Assembly: GCA_002633005.1 (NCBI GenBank) | Contig: NMRA01000331.1 | Span: 1 to 62,000, forward strand | Reading direction: 5' to 3' | Length of the DNA stretch: 62,000 bases | Source: Phoronis australis | Taxonomy: Eukaryota > Phoronida > Phoronidae | The notes under the pieces: generated by a model | Seen by the model: only the letters and a program-made list of their open reading frames with translations | The model's database searches: none | What the model was told of the DNA's origin: nothing | Shown here: piece by piece, positions 1 through 12,100 of the stretch | Layout of the letters: the number at the start of each line of letters is the position of its first letter | Position numbering within the stretch: position 1 is the first letter of the stretch | Translations under genes and position numbers: made by a program

Positions 1-639
1 AATACATAAAAAAAAAAAAAATCCCCTCGACTGGATCTGAAAATAGAACAAGTGCTGACTTGCTAGACCAACAAAACGGGCCGTGAGTTCAGCTGGCATT
101 TCCGTGTATTTTTTTGCAATTAGGAGTGTCGATTCGGCAAGTTTGAAAGCCAAAAACAGAAAAAACGACGAGACCAAATCAAATCAAAGACCTACCAACG
201 TTACAATTGTCACTCCCGGCAAAGTGTAATCGTCTTATCTGTTCTTCAGTGAATGGCAGGTTCAAGTTTTTTGGGGAGTGAACAAGAAAATATGTAATTT
301 CTTCAGTAAATGAAAAAGTTAACATGAACTGGAAAGAAAGAAGTATCTCAATGTTACAAGAAGTATATTGTAAAGGAATATGCACAAAAAGCAAATAATA
401 AAAATGTGAGATTATCTCTCCAGTCTAAGTTTAGTCGAGCTGGGCCATTGTTAGCCGCTTGTGGAACTGTATAAGTAACAATTGGCTATCTCGGGTAATG
501 TTATTACCCAACTTTCTGTTTTCAACTATCAGACTTAGCCAGTGCAGATTCCCATGTAGGTAAATCTAATGGAGAGTCATTCAGCGACATAATGTGATTA
601 TGAAATGCGCAAAGATACATCTATTGCCACAGGTCATGG

Positions 640-770
640 TTCGAAGGGGTCGTGGGGGCTGTGGGTCGAGGTGGTCTTGGGTGAAGGGGGTCGTGGGGTT
701 CCTGGGTCGAGGGGGTCCAGGGTCAAGGGGATTGTGAGTTGTGGGCGTCAAGGGGATTTTAGAACAATTC
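640..770 (+). repeat. G-rich degenerate minisatellite
   Basis: The tract repeats units such as gggtcgaggggg, ggggtcgtgggg and gggtcaagggga, with many runs of three to five G on the plus strand. It could form G-quadruplexes. The 64-residue frame across it is a by-product of the repeat. Confidence 0.6.
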
Positions 771-879
771 GATTTTTAAGGTATCGACCGGACGTTTAGG
801 CAAAGTGACGACAATATATATACATGTGGGCGCATAAAATCAATTAAAGTGAATTGCATAAAACTAAGTACCATTTACC

Positions 880-1060
880 GTAAACGTTTGGGTTAACGCC
901 CTGGGCAGTTAACCTGTCAAACCCAAAAATTTGGGGGAGGGCGGTTAAATAGACATAGGAGCTTAAACATGAAATTTCAAGAAATCGTGGGTGGGCGGTT
1001 AACCGAACATGGGCGCTTATTACGACAGATAATCACTCTAGGCGGTTAATCTTATCTCAT
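880..1060 (+). repeat. Dispersed repeat with GGGCGSTTAA motifs, copy 1
   Basis: The segment begins ttaccgtaaacgtttgggtt and holds gggcagttaacc, gggcggttaaat, gggcggttaacc and gggcgcttatta at uneven spacing. The same motif set occurs inverted at 48,420-48,605, where it ends next to attacggtaat. Shared edges and shared motif content show one dispersed family. Confidence 0.6.
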
Positions 1061-4000
1061 GATCTGAGTCCCACAAGACACACGTACTCGAAACGCGCGT
1101 GCTTGTCATCAGAGTTCATTTGCCAGAGTAAGCAGGCCTACATCTATGCAGCGCGCGCTTCCTGGCCACGCGCTTTTAACACTGGTCAAGTGTTTTTATT
1201 TGTCTTCGATTCGCAGTTTTCGCGGGTACAAAGAATAGGCCATAGTCCATTCGACTCTACGTGTAGGAAGCCTAGAAAATCACCTCTGTGGCCACTTTTT
1301 GGGAGCTAGATAATTTTGGTGTTTTTAAGGTCACTAAATACTATACTTTAAGAATTCAAAAAGTTCCCAAAGTTTGACTGGCACGTTTTCGAGAAATTTG
1401 ACCGAAAAAATCTGACTTTTTGCATAATTTGGCACAGAAAACCAATCTTCAAAAACCAACAACAGCAGACAAAAATTGAATGATAATTTGATTGGGATTT
1501 CTTCATATGAAGTTACTGAACACGAAAAGTGATATATATTATGATATTAGGTGACAAATTGCTCAAAAAAAGAGAAAAAGAAAGATTTTAGCAGCGCCTC
1601 TTGTTGGCCAGAAAACATTCTACTATATTCTGATCTGCCCAAAGATCAAATAGTGTTAACTATTTTGATGGAACTTGATGAAGATTTGATATCACAACCT
1701 ACATATGAACAATACACATTTCCAACACTTCTGCAACAAATTCACTGTCATCACTTTCATGAATTGTCGAAATTAATTATCATTATCCACATTGCTGTTC
1801 ACTGTCAACTGTCACAAGACCAAAATAAAAAAAGTTTTGACACCCTGAACACCATTTCATCTAAACACCTTGTTACAGTAATCCTATTTAACTGAAATAG
1901 ATAACCAAAATGCTCTTCAGTTTAGCACACAGTATAGCCAACAACTGAAATTTCATTTTGTTTAAGTGCTCAGCAAAAATAAGAATAAGGGAAATGAGCA
2001 TCATTACTAGCATTGATTACACTGTGCAGCTGCCTTCAAACAATTTAAAACAAAGAAACATTTTTATCATAATACAGTAGTTCAGCCTTTGAAAACAGAG
2101 GAATGGTCATGTTGGCAATTGTTTGAAATTCAAAAATGTCTTCTTTACGGTAGAGCTAGCTAAAATTTCATTTGACGCTTCCTGTTTTAAATAGCACAAA
2201 ATTGGAAGAGTAAAAATTTCCCTCCAATTCAATAATATAATAAATGTGAGATTATGAAATCTGCGCAACATTTGAATTTTCAAGATAAATGAATTACAGG
2301 ACACAAGCAATATTTCCATTTTTATATTTCTCAAATTCCAAGCACTGCTCAGGATTTTACATAAAAAAGGTCTCAAAATAGGCTTAGAAGTTCATAAAAA
2401 ACAGTGCTGATCACTCACAAGTAGGTAAAAACTACTGTCAGTACATTTGAGATTGAGACGACTATTACTACAAATTTATTTGACCTAAACTAAAGATTAT
2501 TTACCATAAATGATTCCTTTTCAAATTAAGAATAGGTAGGCCTATTTACATGTACATGTACTATTGAATGTTTGGAACTGGGAGAGGTTTTCAACTTTTC
2601 TTTTGTTTGTGAAGTTCTCCTGTGATGAAATTTGATTTGTGGCAAATGGTTCATAGTGGTTTCAAGACATACGGTATATTTCTTTTAGCACTGTTCAATG
2701 TACATGTAACGGACAGTGACAATCTCCTTAATTTTCAATTCATGGTTTCAGCAGAGTTCTAGCTGTCCCAAAACTGTTTTTTGCGAAACACAACATGATT
2801 CAGGGATGTGCCAAGAATTGTTCCAGTAAGATGACACTCGTGGCCACTTGGCTTGGCATTCCTCAATTCCTAACTGCTGCCTGCTGGTTTTTGAGCCTTG
2901 GCCCATGGTAATTGCCTATTACTTGCACACCCATCCAAGAATTATTACTATCCAATGAAGTCAGTAGCAGTAAACAAGCAGCTAGCTAAGCCAGCGTGAA
3001 TATTTTCATGCTAAGCAGACGACTTTTGAAGGGGAAAGGTACAGACACAATATTTTCCTGGCATTCGATTGACTGTTTGGATCATTTTGCACCGACACCT
3101 GGTGGCTGACATTTTAGTTGAGGTCATATTTTTCCAACTTTTAACTTGAAATTCTTACTAAACGTGCAATTGTATTCTTGGGACCTTTTTTGAAATTGAC
3201 TTTTGAACATCTGTAGATGGGTTTAATGCAAAGTTCTCGTTGCCCCCAGAAAGTAGCCACGGAGGTAAAAGATAGGAGAGCTGGACATGGCCTAGAAATC
3301 TGGATTCCTGTACGGGAAAGATACAATCCTGTTGACACGTAAGCTGCTTCTGTTCTGGAAGACCTGAACATAGTGGGACACGTTTCTTGCACGGTCAGCA
3401 AATTTTTGGCGTTCATTTTGAAGCACTGCGGAAGTTTGTAGTGTATAGTCACGGTTAAATACCGACATAGCGGCGATACTCGTGGTCTAGAAATTCCGCA
3501 CAGTGATTTTTTCAGGACTGTCAGACATTATTGATTGAAGACGTTGCTTATAGGGGCATGGGCGCTTATTAGGGCGAATACGGTAACTGTATAATTTAAT
3601 CCAATAAAACTGTATATCCTGGAAGTAGAAAGTCCGTAGAACGTATTTTTGACTAATACCAATCTGTCATGTCTTGCTATCACAATTTCGCAGTAAACAT
3701 CAGGCTCGTTCCTAGCGAAACAAGAATACACTTCAGGTGACAAGAACATTCAAGATGAAATCACAAAAAGTTCCACAGTGTCCGACATTAAGAAAATGTT
3801 CAACTCGCAATTGGCGAGTTGGATAAAATCTCAGCTCGCCATTCCGGTTAGCAAATCTTTAGTACCGCCAAAGTGTCGCTTGCGGTGCAGCCCATTGTGA
3901 TGCTTAAGCTACCATCCGGCGGCGAACCAGGTCTAGTAGGCAAAACACGGCAAAGAATTACAACAACTGTGACAGTTAGAAACTGGGTATTTTTGAAGTA

Positions 4001-4826
4001 GTGTTACTTGATAGGCGGATTTAGGGAGGCAGGGGGCCCGGACCTCCCCTTAGCTGCCGCAAGCAAAACGAAACAGCAAGAGTGTGAAGCGTGAGGAAAT
4101 ACTGAGTTTAGTAACTAAGACAGGTAGCGGATGAGGGCAAGCTCAGACACCAGGGCGTGGCGGAATCGTTTCCCCTTTTTTAGTCCACCAGTAGATTTTC
4201 TGAACAGAAGGTCGACATTCCCGGCCCCGCAGCAACTTTCAGACCTGTGCACATACAATTGCTGAGACAACATGTTGCCCCCCCCCCCCACCTTATGGTA
4301 TCCTAGATCTGCCACTGTACTTATTCATTAACTTCTTATCTTATGTTGGAAAGTAGGCATGCGTATTATTCCGTTGTATTCGTAAATCAGTCATGTTGGA
4401 ATAAAGCGCCTTTTCAGAATGAAAACGGACGATCGCCGCACAAATAAAAAAGTCCATGTTATTCAGCATTTCGTACATTCATTAGACATCATCAGGATTA
4501 TTATAAAGACAGCAAGTGCCAACATACAGCCAGGCAACACCCATAAAGTGAAGTAAGAGATGTAGGGAATAGTAAGTAGCTAGTCATCACCAAAGTAGCA
4601 GGGTCACTGAGCGCCGCATGTTACTCAGAATTGCCAAAGTTCCCCTGGCCCCATTTCAATTGTCTGATCTTGACTACAACAATCATGATCTCGGTGTGAC
4701 AAGCTATCAAAACTTATCTGCTAGTTGCTACAGCACCCCCGCGCACTGTACGTACGTTTCTAACTACTAAACATCTATCGTGTTATTTACGTAAACGTGT
4801 TTCCCGAAGTTTTACCCTGTCTAATT

Positions 4827-4913
4827 GGCGGCGCACCATATAAGGAGCTGGAGGGGGGCTATAGCCCCCACATATTTCAGTGCTGAGCAGCACATGTGTC
4901 TACACACAATTCA
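4827..4913 (+). repeat. Short palindromic repeat, copy 1
   Basis: It holds ggcggcgcaccatata, a near-perfect palindrome gggggctatagccccc, and then acatatttcagtgctgagca. The same order of blocks is at 33005-33120. Probably a miniature inverted-repeat element; no coding content. Confidence 0.5.
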
Positions 4914-5856
4914 CACAGAGAACTTCAATGAGACATACTGTACGTGCTATTAATCTTTCCTGAAACAGAGATTGTCTCACTGCCACGGACCTATGTTCTA
5001 AAAATGATGTTCTGAAAATTGGTCCTACTGCAGACATGCCCACTGACGTCCGCGGTAACTTAATGAGACACCTTGGATTAAAATATATCAATTCTCGATC
5101 GTATGTCCTTTATAAACACAATTCTCGTTTGAAAGACATAGCTACCGTAATAAAGACAGTTTCTGTTGCCCTGTGTGGTAATTGATGCAAAAAATGCATT
5201 CGTGGGATATATTTCTGAGAAATCTTGTCCACTTGCCGCATGTCTTAAAGTAAATCTCATTTTTCACATGTAACAAACTCGTTTTGAAAGAAATGTCTAA
5301 ACAAATACGTGTACACCACTCAAAATGCATTATATAATAAATTTTTATTAAACAAAAAACAAATAACAAACCGTGATTGGCAATTTAAACATGCCATTTA
5401 CGCCCACAAACATACCTGTGGTAGGGGTCATTTGCAACTACAATAACTTTCATTGAAATCCTCAAAAAATTTTTTTGGTTAAATGTCCTTTTCAATTTCG
5501 AAATAGTCAAAGAATCCCCTTTAAAAACGTTAGAAATTGTGAGCGTTACTGTTAGTGAGTGTTAGTTGGCTTGTTTTGCAACTGTGGAAACAGCATTGTC
5601 GTAAATTGAGGTCACGTTTGGTGAGTTCACCAACAACAAACTGAAGTCGCATTTGGCGAGTAAGCCTCGAGCTCAGGTTGCCAACAGCAATTTCAACTTG
5701 CAAAATGCGAACTGGAAGTCATCAAATCAGACCCTATTCCAGTTTTCTAAATAATTATATTTTTAACCTTCTTCAAGTTAGTTAGTGAAACTTGTGCAAA
5801 CATGAAATACTGCTTAATCTTCATGGTCGTTTTAGGATTTTGAAGTTAGTTCTTAC

Positions 5857-6012
5857 CTTTAGGACTGAGCTCCATCGAGTCTAAGTAAAATGGTCCATTT
5901 CTATAAATAATTTCTTGGCATACAATGGCGAAGCTGTATACATCTCCCTTAGGTGTTCCAGAGACAGGAGGATTGTGCAGACGCAATAACTCCGGGGCTG
6001 TCCAGAGCTTTC
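5857..6012 (-). CDS. Receptor guanylyl cyclase exon m: kinase-homology C-lobe
   Basis: A 156-nt exon between actttatcAG and CCTAAAG|GTAAGA. It reads [20 protein letters not shown], then [20 protein letters not shown] and [16 protein letters not shown] stands for the kinase APE motif and KGDVYSFxIxxQEI for the DxWSxG helix. It ends one base into the next codon; family members continue with Glu (SPKE), which fits the G left over. It is the last exon recognised. I looked on the minus strand from 5856 to 1 for the PPFRP stretch and for the cyclase FSDIVGF motif and found neither. Confidence 0.95.
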
Positions 6013-9000
6013 CTGATAAAGTATAAAACGAGATATTAAACAAGGAAATCTTGCATAGCCTTTGTCAACGTCTGTAACGCTGTTGAGCCTAGCTGTTCAC
6101 GAAAACATACACTGCCTCGTCTTATCTGAATAATTTGATGAAAGGCGCAGCAGTCCTTTTACAGAGTGAAACTTTTTCAATGCAGCACTGCTATATTGTT
6201 CCAGCTAAAAGTAAAACAAATCACAGGAGTTACACAGAGTTCTGCAAAAGTGTGCCGGTTTATTTTGAACATTGCTGCATTGCATTACGGGACAGTAGTC
6301 GGTTCGAAAACATCCGATGACATCACAGTAAACTTGGTGACTTGTAACCGAAACAAGGGAAAATTGCACATCATTTGGGCTCACCATAGCTGAAGGCACG
6401 AGTTCCGTGTAATATGCTTGCGTGTTGAAAAAAAAGTCAAAATTCCGGAAGAAAAATGCACCTAATGACCCCAAGGTTACACCAAATGACCTGAAATGAG
6501 ATATGTCAATTTGAAGTGTCTAGCTCTAAATCTTAGTTTGCACCTAATGACCTTTGACCCGTTTAATCCGATACGATACCAGCATTCCAATTGAAGTTCG
6601 ATGATTTATAAGCGAGAGAAAAATTTCACTATATTAAAATATAGTTTTTATGGAAATTATGCGTCTTATTTTTCATAGCTTATAAATGTCGGTGCAATGG
6701 CCTTGCTCAACATGCGATTGTTGAGCGTGCGTACTCTATTTTCACGGTCGCTGACGTCAGCCGCTGAGTGGTGTAGTGGTAAAGTCGGCGACTCGAAACT
6801 CTTGAGGCTCGGGTTCGAATCCGGCCTCGGTTTCCCGCCAAAATGTTATCTCACACTGAGATAACTTTATGGGTTATTACACGGTTGTATCTGCCATTCG
6901 ACGCTACGTATTGTGGTAGAACAGTAAAACTCTGCAAGCGCAGAGTAATAACAAAAAGATAAATTACGTAGAACAGCAAAACTCTGCACATACACGCGCA
7001 GAGTAATAAGAATAAAATTGAAGAAAACCCAGGAACAACAGTACTCTGCACTTCCAAGTGCAGAGTTATTGGTTCTTGCTAGCACCGCCAATGTGGTCAT
7101 TACAATTGTATCCGACTCTGGCGCCGCGCTCTCTTTGATCCTGCTAAAAACCGCTGACAAGGACGAGTGGTGAAATTTCGCGCATATCTTAGGAAATGCG
7201 TGACTTCTTTGTAAGCGTATTATCCATGGTATGAAATGTCAAAGATGTGACATTCTGCAAGTACACGAATGAAATACAAAACCCAGGATCCGTGGGAAAT
7301 ATCGTCAATACATAACTGGCGTACAGCGAACATTAAAAAACTTTAGTATGGTGTTATTGTTGACAGCGACACTATAAAACGAATTTGGATTTTGACGATA
7401 GTCTTCATACAACTAGCACCGGTGAGGGCACATATATGTAGATTTGTAGAAATTGAGCACTTAATGTGACAAGTTTTTGCAATTTGGTACAATGGTAGAT
7501 ATAAGCCAAGGAAATTCATAAAACAGTCCCTCACAGAGGCGTCTCTGTGTGAGTCCGATATAGAATTTCTTACAGTCACATTCAACCTCATAAACAACAT
7601 TGCTATTGTTTAACAAAGGGATGGGTGACTTTAGTTTACACAGCACATTGGAAAGTTTACGAAGAGGTTTGAAAACAACTATCAGCTCAACGGCTGGGTC
7701 TACGCAATGTACAAGGCGAGATAATTGACGTTTCAGTTATCACATTTAACCTTATAAACAAACACTGCTTTTGTTTAACAAAGGGATGGGTGACTTTAGT
7801 TTACACGGCACATTGGAAAGTTTACGAAGAGGTTTGAAAACAACTATCAGCTCAACGGCTGGGTATACGCAATGCAAGGCGAGATAATTGACGTTTCAAT
7901 TTCAAACTACTTGGCCCAGTGTTACCGAGAGAAAAGAATTTTCTTTTTCTCAGGTCCGATAGCAGCTAAGGCAGTTTGAAGACGACCAGCAGGAAACATC
8001 ATTACAGAAAAAGCTGTATGATCAAGCTGAAGCCAATGCAAGTGACAGACCAAAGGCAAGTGGAGGTCCAGCGAGGACACATCGTTGCAGAATAGCCTGT
8101 ATGATGAAGCTGAAGCCAATTATGCAAGTGACAGACCAAAGGCAAGAGGAGGTCCAGCAAGAGACACACTACAGTCTGTTTAAGAATAAGGATGGTGGCG
8201 AAGTAAAACAATTTGTCGCGCCGAGCAAGTTATGAAAGTCAGTGATGCAATTCGTCTGTAAGTTCATTCTCGAAGGACATCTTCGCGTAAGGAATACAAC
8301 TGACTGTATCACCAGGAACTTCTACTGGCCAGAAGTGGCAGCAGAAATGACCCGATTTTTCAGATCATGTCGATGATATACTCCTTCCCACTGTCACCTG
8401 AGAAGAACATTACCATACATTAAAGGACTTGTTTCAGCAAGACAAGCAGTCTTGACATTGGCTACCAGGAGGTGGACTTCCATCGGGTCGAAACTAACCA
8501 GATAACTACATACAACCAGAAGTTAATGCAGATCCAAGACGCACCAGCACCACCTAACGAGACAGAAGTCCAGTCGCTCCTAGGACTCACAAGGTACTAC
8601 CAAATGTTTGAGCATAACTATGCACAGATGACCGTACCATTGGCAGATCGACGTACTAGAAAGTTGGGTGGACCAACATACATGATCAGGCATTCAGTAA
8701 GCTGAAGCAATCGCTTGGAAGTAGCCCGATCCTATGAGTACCAGGCATAAATTCAGAGAAGAGACACATCAAATAGTGGCCTGGGGACAGAGTTTGAAGA
8801 TGCAATATTCCCAATTGCATATGCCAGTCGAAAGCTGAAAAGTGGCGAACAGTGTTATTGCACAGGCGGAAAGACATGTTTGGCAATAGTGTCCAGCACT
8901 TCCAGTTTTATATCTACGGGACGGAATATATAGGTGCAAACACACCATAAGCGTTTGGTTTATATTCAGCGCTACAAGACTGATAGCCCTGGGAGTTATG

Positions 9001-9137
9001 CGATGGAGGATGGGGATGCAGAACTACAAGTTTCATATGAAAGATGTCCTGGGAAAGACCAAAGTTAACGCAGACTACTCGAGTCAACTGACGGAACCGA
9101 ACCAGCGAGCACCTTAGAAGACAAAACAACCTAGTTA

Positions 9138-9178
<41 letters not shown>

Positions 9179-12100
9179 GCGTGTGCGTGTGCGTGTGTGT
9201 GTGTGTGCAAGATGGTTATGAGCTATACAATTAAAGACTGATTTCTCTTTGGCAGCAGCATCAAGAATAGGCTCACATTAGTTTTGCTTGTTTATTAGCA
9301 GGCAGTACTTGGTGATGTAATTTGCTTACGATAGAATATTAGAGAACATTCTAAAACAGCCACCCATGGAGTCCTTGTGATGATATATGACATAATCTGT
9401 TCACAGGGGAAAACTAAATGTCAATCTAGAAGAAAGATACGTCATATAAGTGATTAGTAAATAGAACTGCAGAACATTCTAAAGCTTTCTTTATGTTATC
9501 AGAAATCTGCGAAGTTCTAGAATGGGTTTCTTTACTGGTGAAAATTATTAAAAGTGTTTGATTACTGGTGAAAAGTTCTTCATTGTAAGGGACTGTCAAT
9601 ACTAAGGCACACCTTAGTGTGAGTTGGTTGAGTTTAAGTTAAATTGAAAGTCAGTTGAGTTAGAAAGTTATATAATTAATTGCAGGCGGCCTGATACACG
9701 TTGCACCAGACGTGCGCAGGCCTCACATGTGGGCCCATTGCATTGATCACCTGGAAATATTTTTATGCTTTATTAATATATGGTTAAAACCGAGCTGAGG
9801 AGCTAGAAACCTGGCTCAAGGGTTTAGCAGTGTGACATGGTGGGACTTGAACCCACGACCTCGAGTAAAGAAAGCGGGCAATTATCAACCAGGCCACACT
9901 GCCTCCTCTGTTAGAAAGTTATGCTGAACAGTTGAAATTGAAGTTAAGCTGAATTGAGTTGAAACAACAGTTTTGTTGAGTTAGAGCTAGAGTTGAGTCA
10001 CATTGCACTTTCAGATTCAGGAGTTACCTGTTAGTCAATACAGAGTCAGCTGTAAAGACAGCAGGTTAGTGAACCAACGATTGTAAGAACTGCTGGAATT
10101 GACTAATGAGTTCATCACAAAACAAGGCTTGGCAGCACTGGCTGGAGCAACGAAAGGACAATACCTCGTGTATTGTTATAGTAGACTTGTGAACACGCAG
10201 TCGAGATTAATAAAGTGATTAACTCGAAGCAGTCTTCGCACTATTGTTTCACCAAAAGCTATTAGCACTAGTCGGTTACAATCCGCGCCCTCCCGTCCAT
10301 GGGGAAATACTTAACACTTTCTATATGAAAGAACAAATAAATATCTCAGGATGCTGTTAAGGTCAAAATCTTCATAGTCGTCATCGATGTTGCCAAGTTC
10401 GTAGTACCAGTCTGACCGAAATTTTGACTGAAGCCTAAATTGTCAGATGTGGCGGCACACAGCCGACAGCTTCCTTTTAGCAGCTGTACTAATTTCGTCA
10501 ATGTATTGAAAATTTGTTCTTACTTCTGTAATATGCGTAAGTATCTTCTTCATCGACGTTGTCAGGGAAACCACGCAAGGAATGCAAACCGAAGTCTGTG
10601 ATCTTCAGTACAAACCGACTATCCACCACACAATTACTGCTTTTGAGATTGCCATGGGAACGGAAATCACTTCCGTGAAGATATGTCATCCCCTAAAATG
10701 ATTAATATCATCAAATTAAAGTTCAAGATACTTTAAAAAAAATCTTGCAGCATGAGCGCAAGATGTGATATCATTGTATCTGTTTCATTGAAACTTGTGC
10801 CACATATGTTTGTGTAACTTCTCACATAGTCCTGAGGGCCATCCCTTCAGGGACCCCACAAAGCTAAAAATTACTTACCCTAACTATATCTTGCATTAGA
10901 GAATATCTAAACATCCAGTCTAACTTTAATTGGTCATTCTCTAAGACATCCTGAAATGGTAAAAGGAAATCAGATCATGTACATTAAAGTGAAATCTTTA
11001 TAGTACAGGCGTGCATAAAAATGAGGGCTATCTTCAGGGCGTTCTCCCGTCCAGTGATTTTACCAGACATAGAGTGGTTGTGAGCATGTGATAACATCTA
11101 GCTCCTCAGTGTCAGTGCAGACCACAGTCTTCCACACAAGTGACGACAGTCAAACCCAGTCGTAGGTAAGTTCGGACAGAATGGATTGCCTTTCATTCAT
11201 AAAAGAACACAAATCAATAAGCGCCAATTCTATTTGCTTTACTACGCTAGCACAGAGCTCAAAATGTCGTTTTTCAGATAGCCATTTTTGGCGACAGAAA
11301 ATGTGGAAATAGCAATAAGATTTCCAGTGTCGCCAAATTGCTGTAAAATTGTCATAACAACGGATTTTCCAAACAAGGTTCGGTTACCTTCAGATCAGTA
11401 CTACAAGAATAAAGTTACAAAACTGTGGAGTAACAGTAGCGTGCCGTCCTGTAGTCTTGTTAGAGCTGATTCCGGTGACTGTAGTGCGCATACGACACAT
11501 GACTATACAGTGCTCCGGTTTGAATGCAACTATTCTCACGTGGCGAAGTGCGTGCGTGCAATCTTGATGACGAGAATCGGAGGCAAGGGGACTTGAGCCA
11601 GTCGTCAATCAAAAATTACTGCAAGGGCATTACTCAACAGCAAGCATTTGCTTGATATTTTATGACTTTGACTCGGTCATGTAAGATACTGGCTTCAGCA
11701 GTCATCCGCCCAATTTGTTGTGTTATATGACCGAACGAGCTGGAGCGCAGAGTGGGAAAATGCGCACACATCATCTTCCCCATGAGTATTTTGCAGCCTC
11801 TGTATGTGAAGATACCTTAAGCGAATGGCACTAAAGGCATTCAAGAAGTTAATTTTATCTTACCTGCAAGCTACCTTTTTGACAATATTCGGTTACTATG
11901 CACTGGTTAGGTGGGTCTATACAAGCTCCTATAAAACGCACAATGTGGTCGTTCTGCATATCTCGTATCTAAAAAGAACAACATTTTCATGCTTTAAAAA
12001 ATTGGACAGGTTTTAGAAAAATCATAGATCTAACAACTATTAAATTTTTTCCAATATATACACCACGGCCAGAGGAATATTTCATGAAAAGTGACTGAAG

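Larger units (their letters stand above)
1..5856. other. Downstream intron or flank without recognised exon
   Basis: Apart from the G-rich tract at 640-770, the GGGCGSTTAA-type repeat at 880-1060, a related short motif near 3553 and the palindromic element at 4827-4913, I see no supported gene. Open frames here (for example 1551-1895 and 3141-3452) have no recognisable motif and no useful splice context. Most of this stretch is probably intron between exon m and the remaining cyclase exons. Confidence 0.5.

Noticed and set aside
1-5856. Guanylyl cyclase catalytic exons
   Set aside because: I looked on the minus strand for the PPFRP, dimerisation-helix and FSDIVGF motifs and found none, so no such exon is called.
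6760-6830. Possible functional tRNA gene
   Set aside because: A and B boxes are good, but the acceptor stem does not pair and no plausible anticodon arm forms.
8914-9210. Minus-strand frame with long His-Thr and His-Ala runs
   Set aside because: It comes from the GT microsatellite and the antisense of the Gypsy remnant.
11288-11608. 102-codon plus-strand and 72-codon minus-strand frames
   Set aside because: They lie in the intron between exons j and k with no motif and oppose each other.
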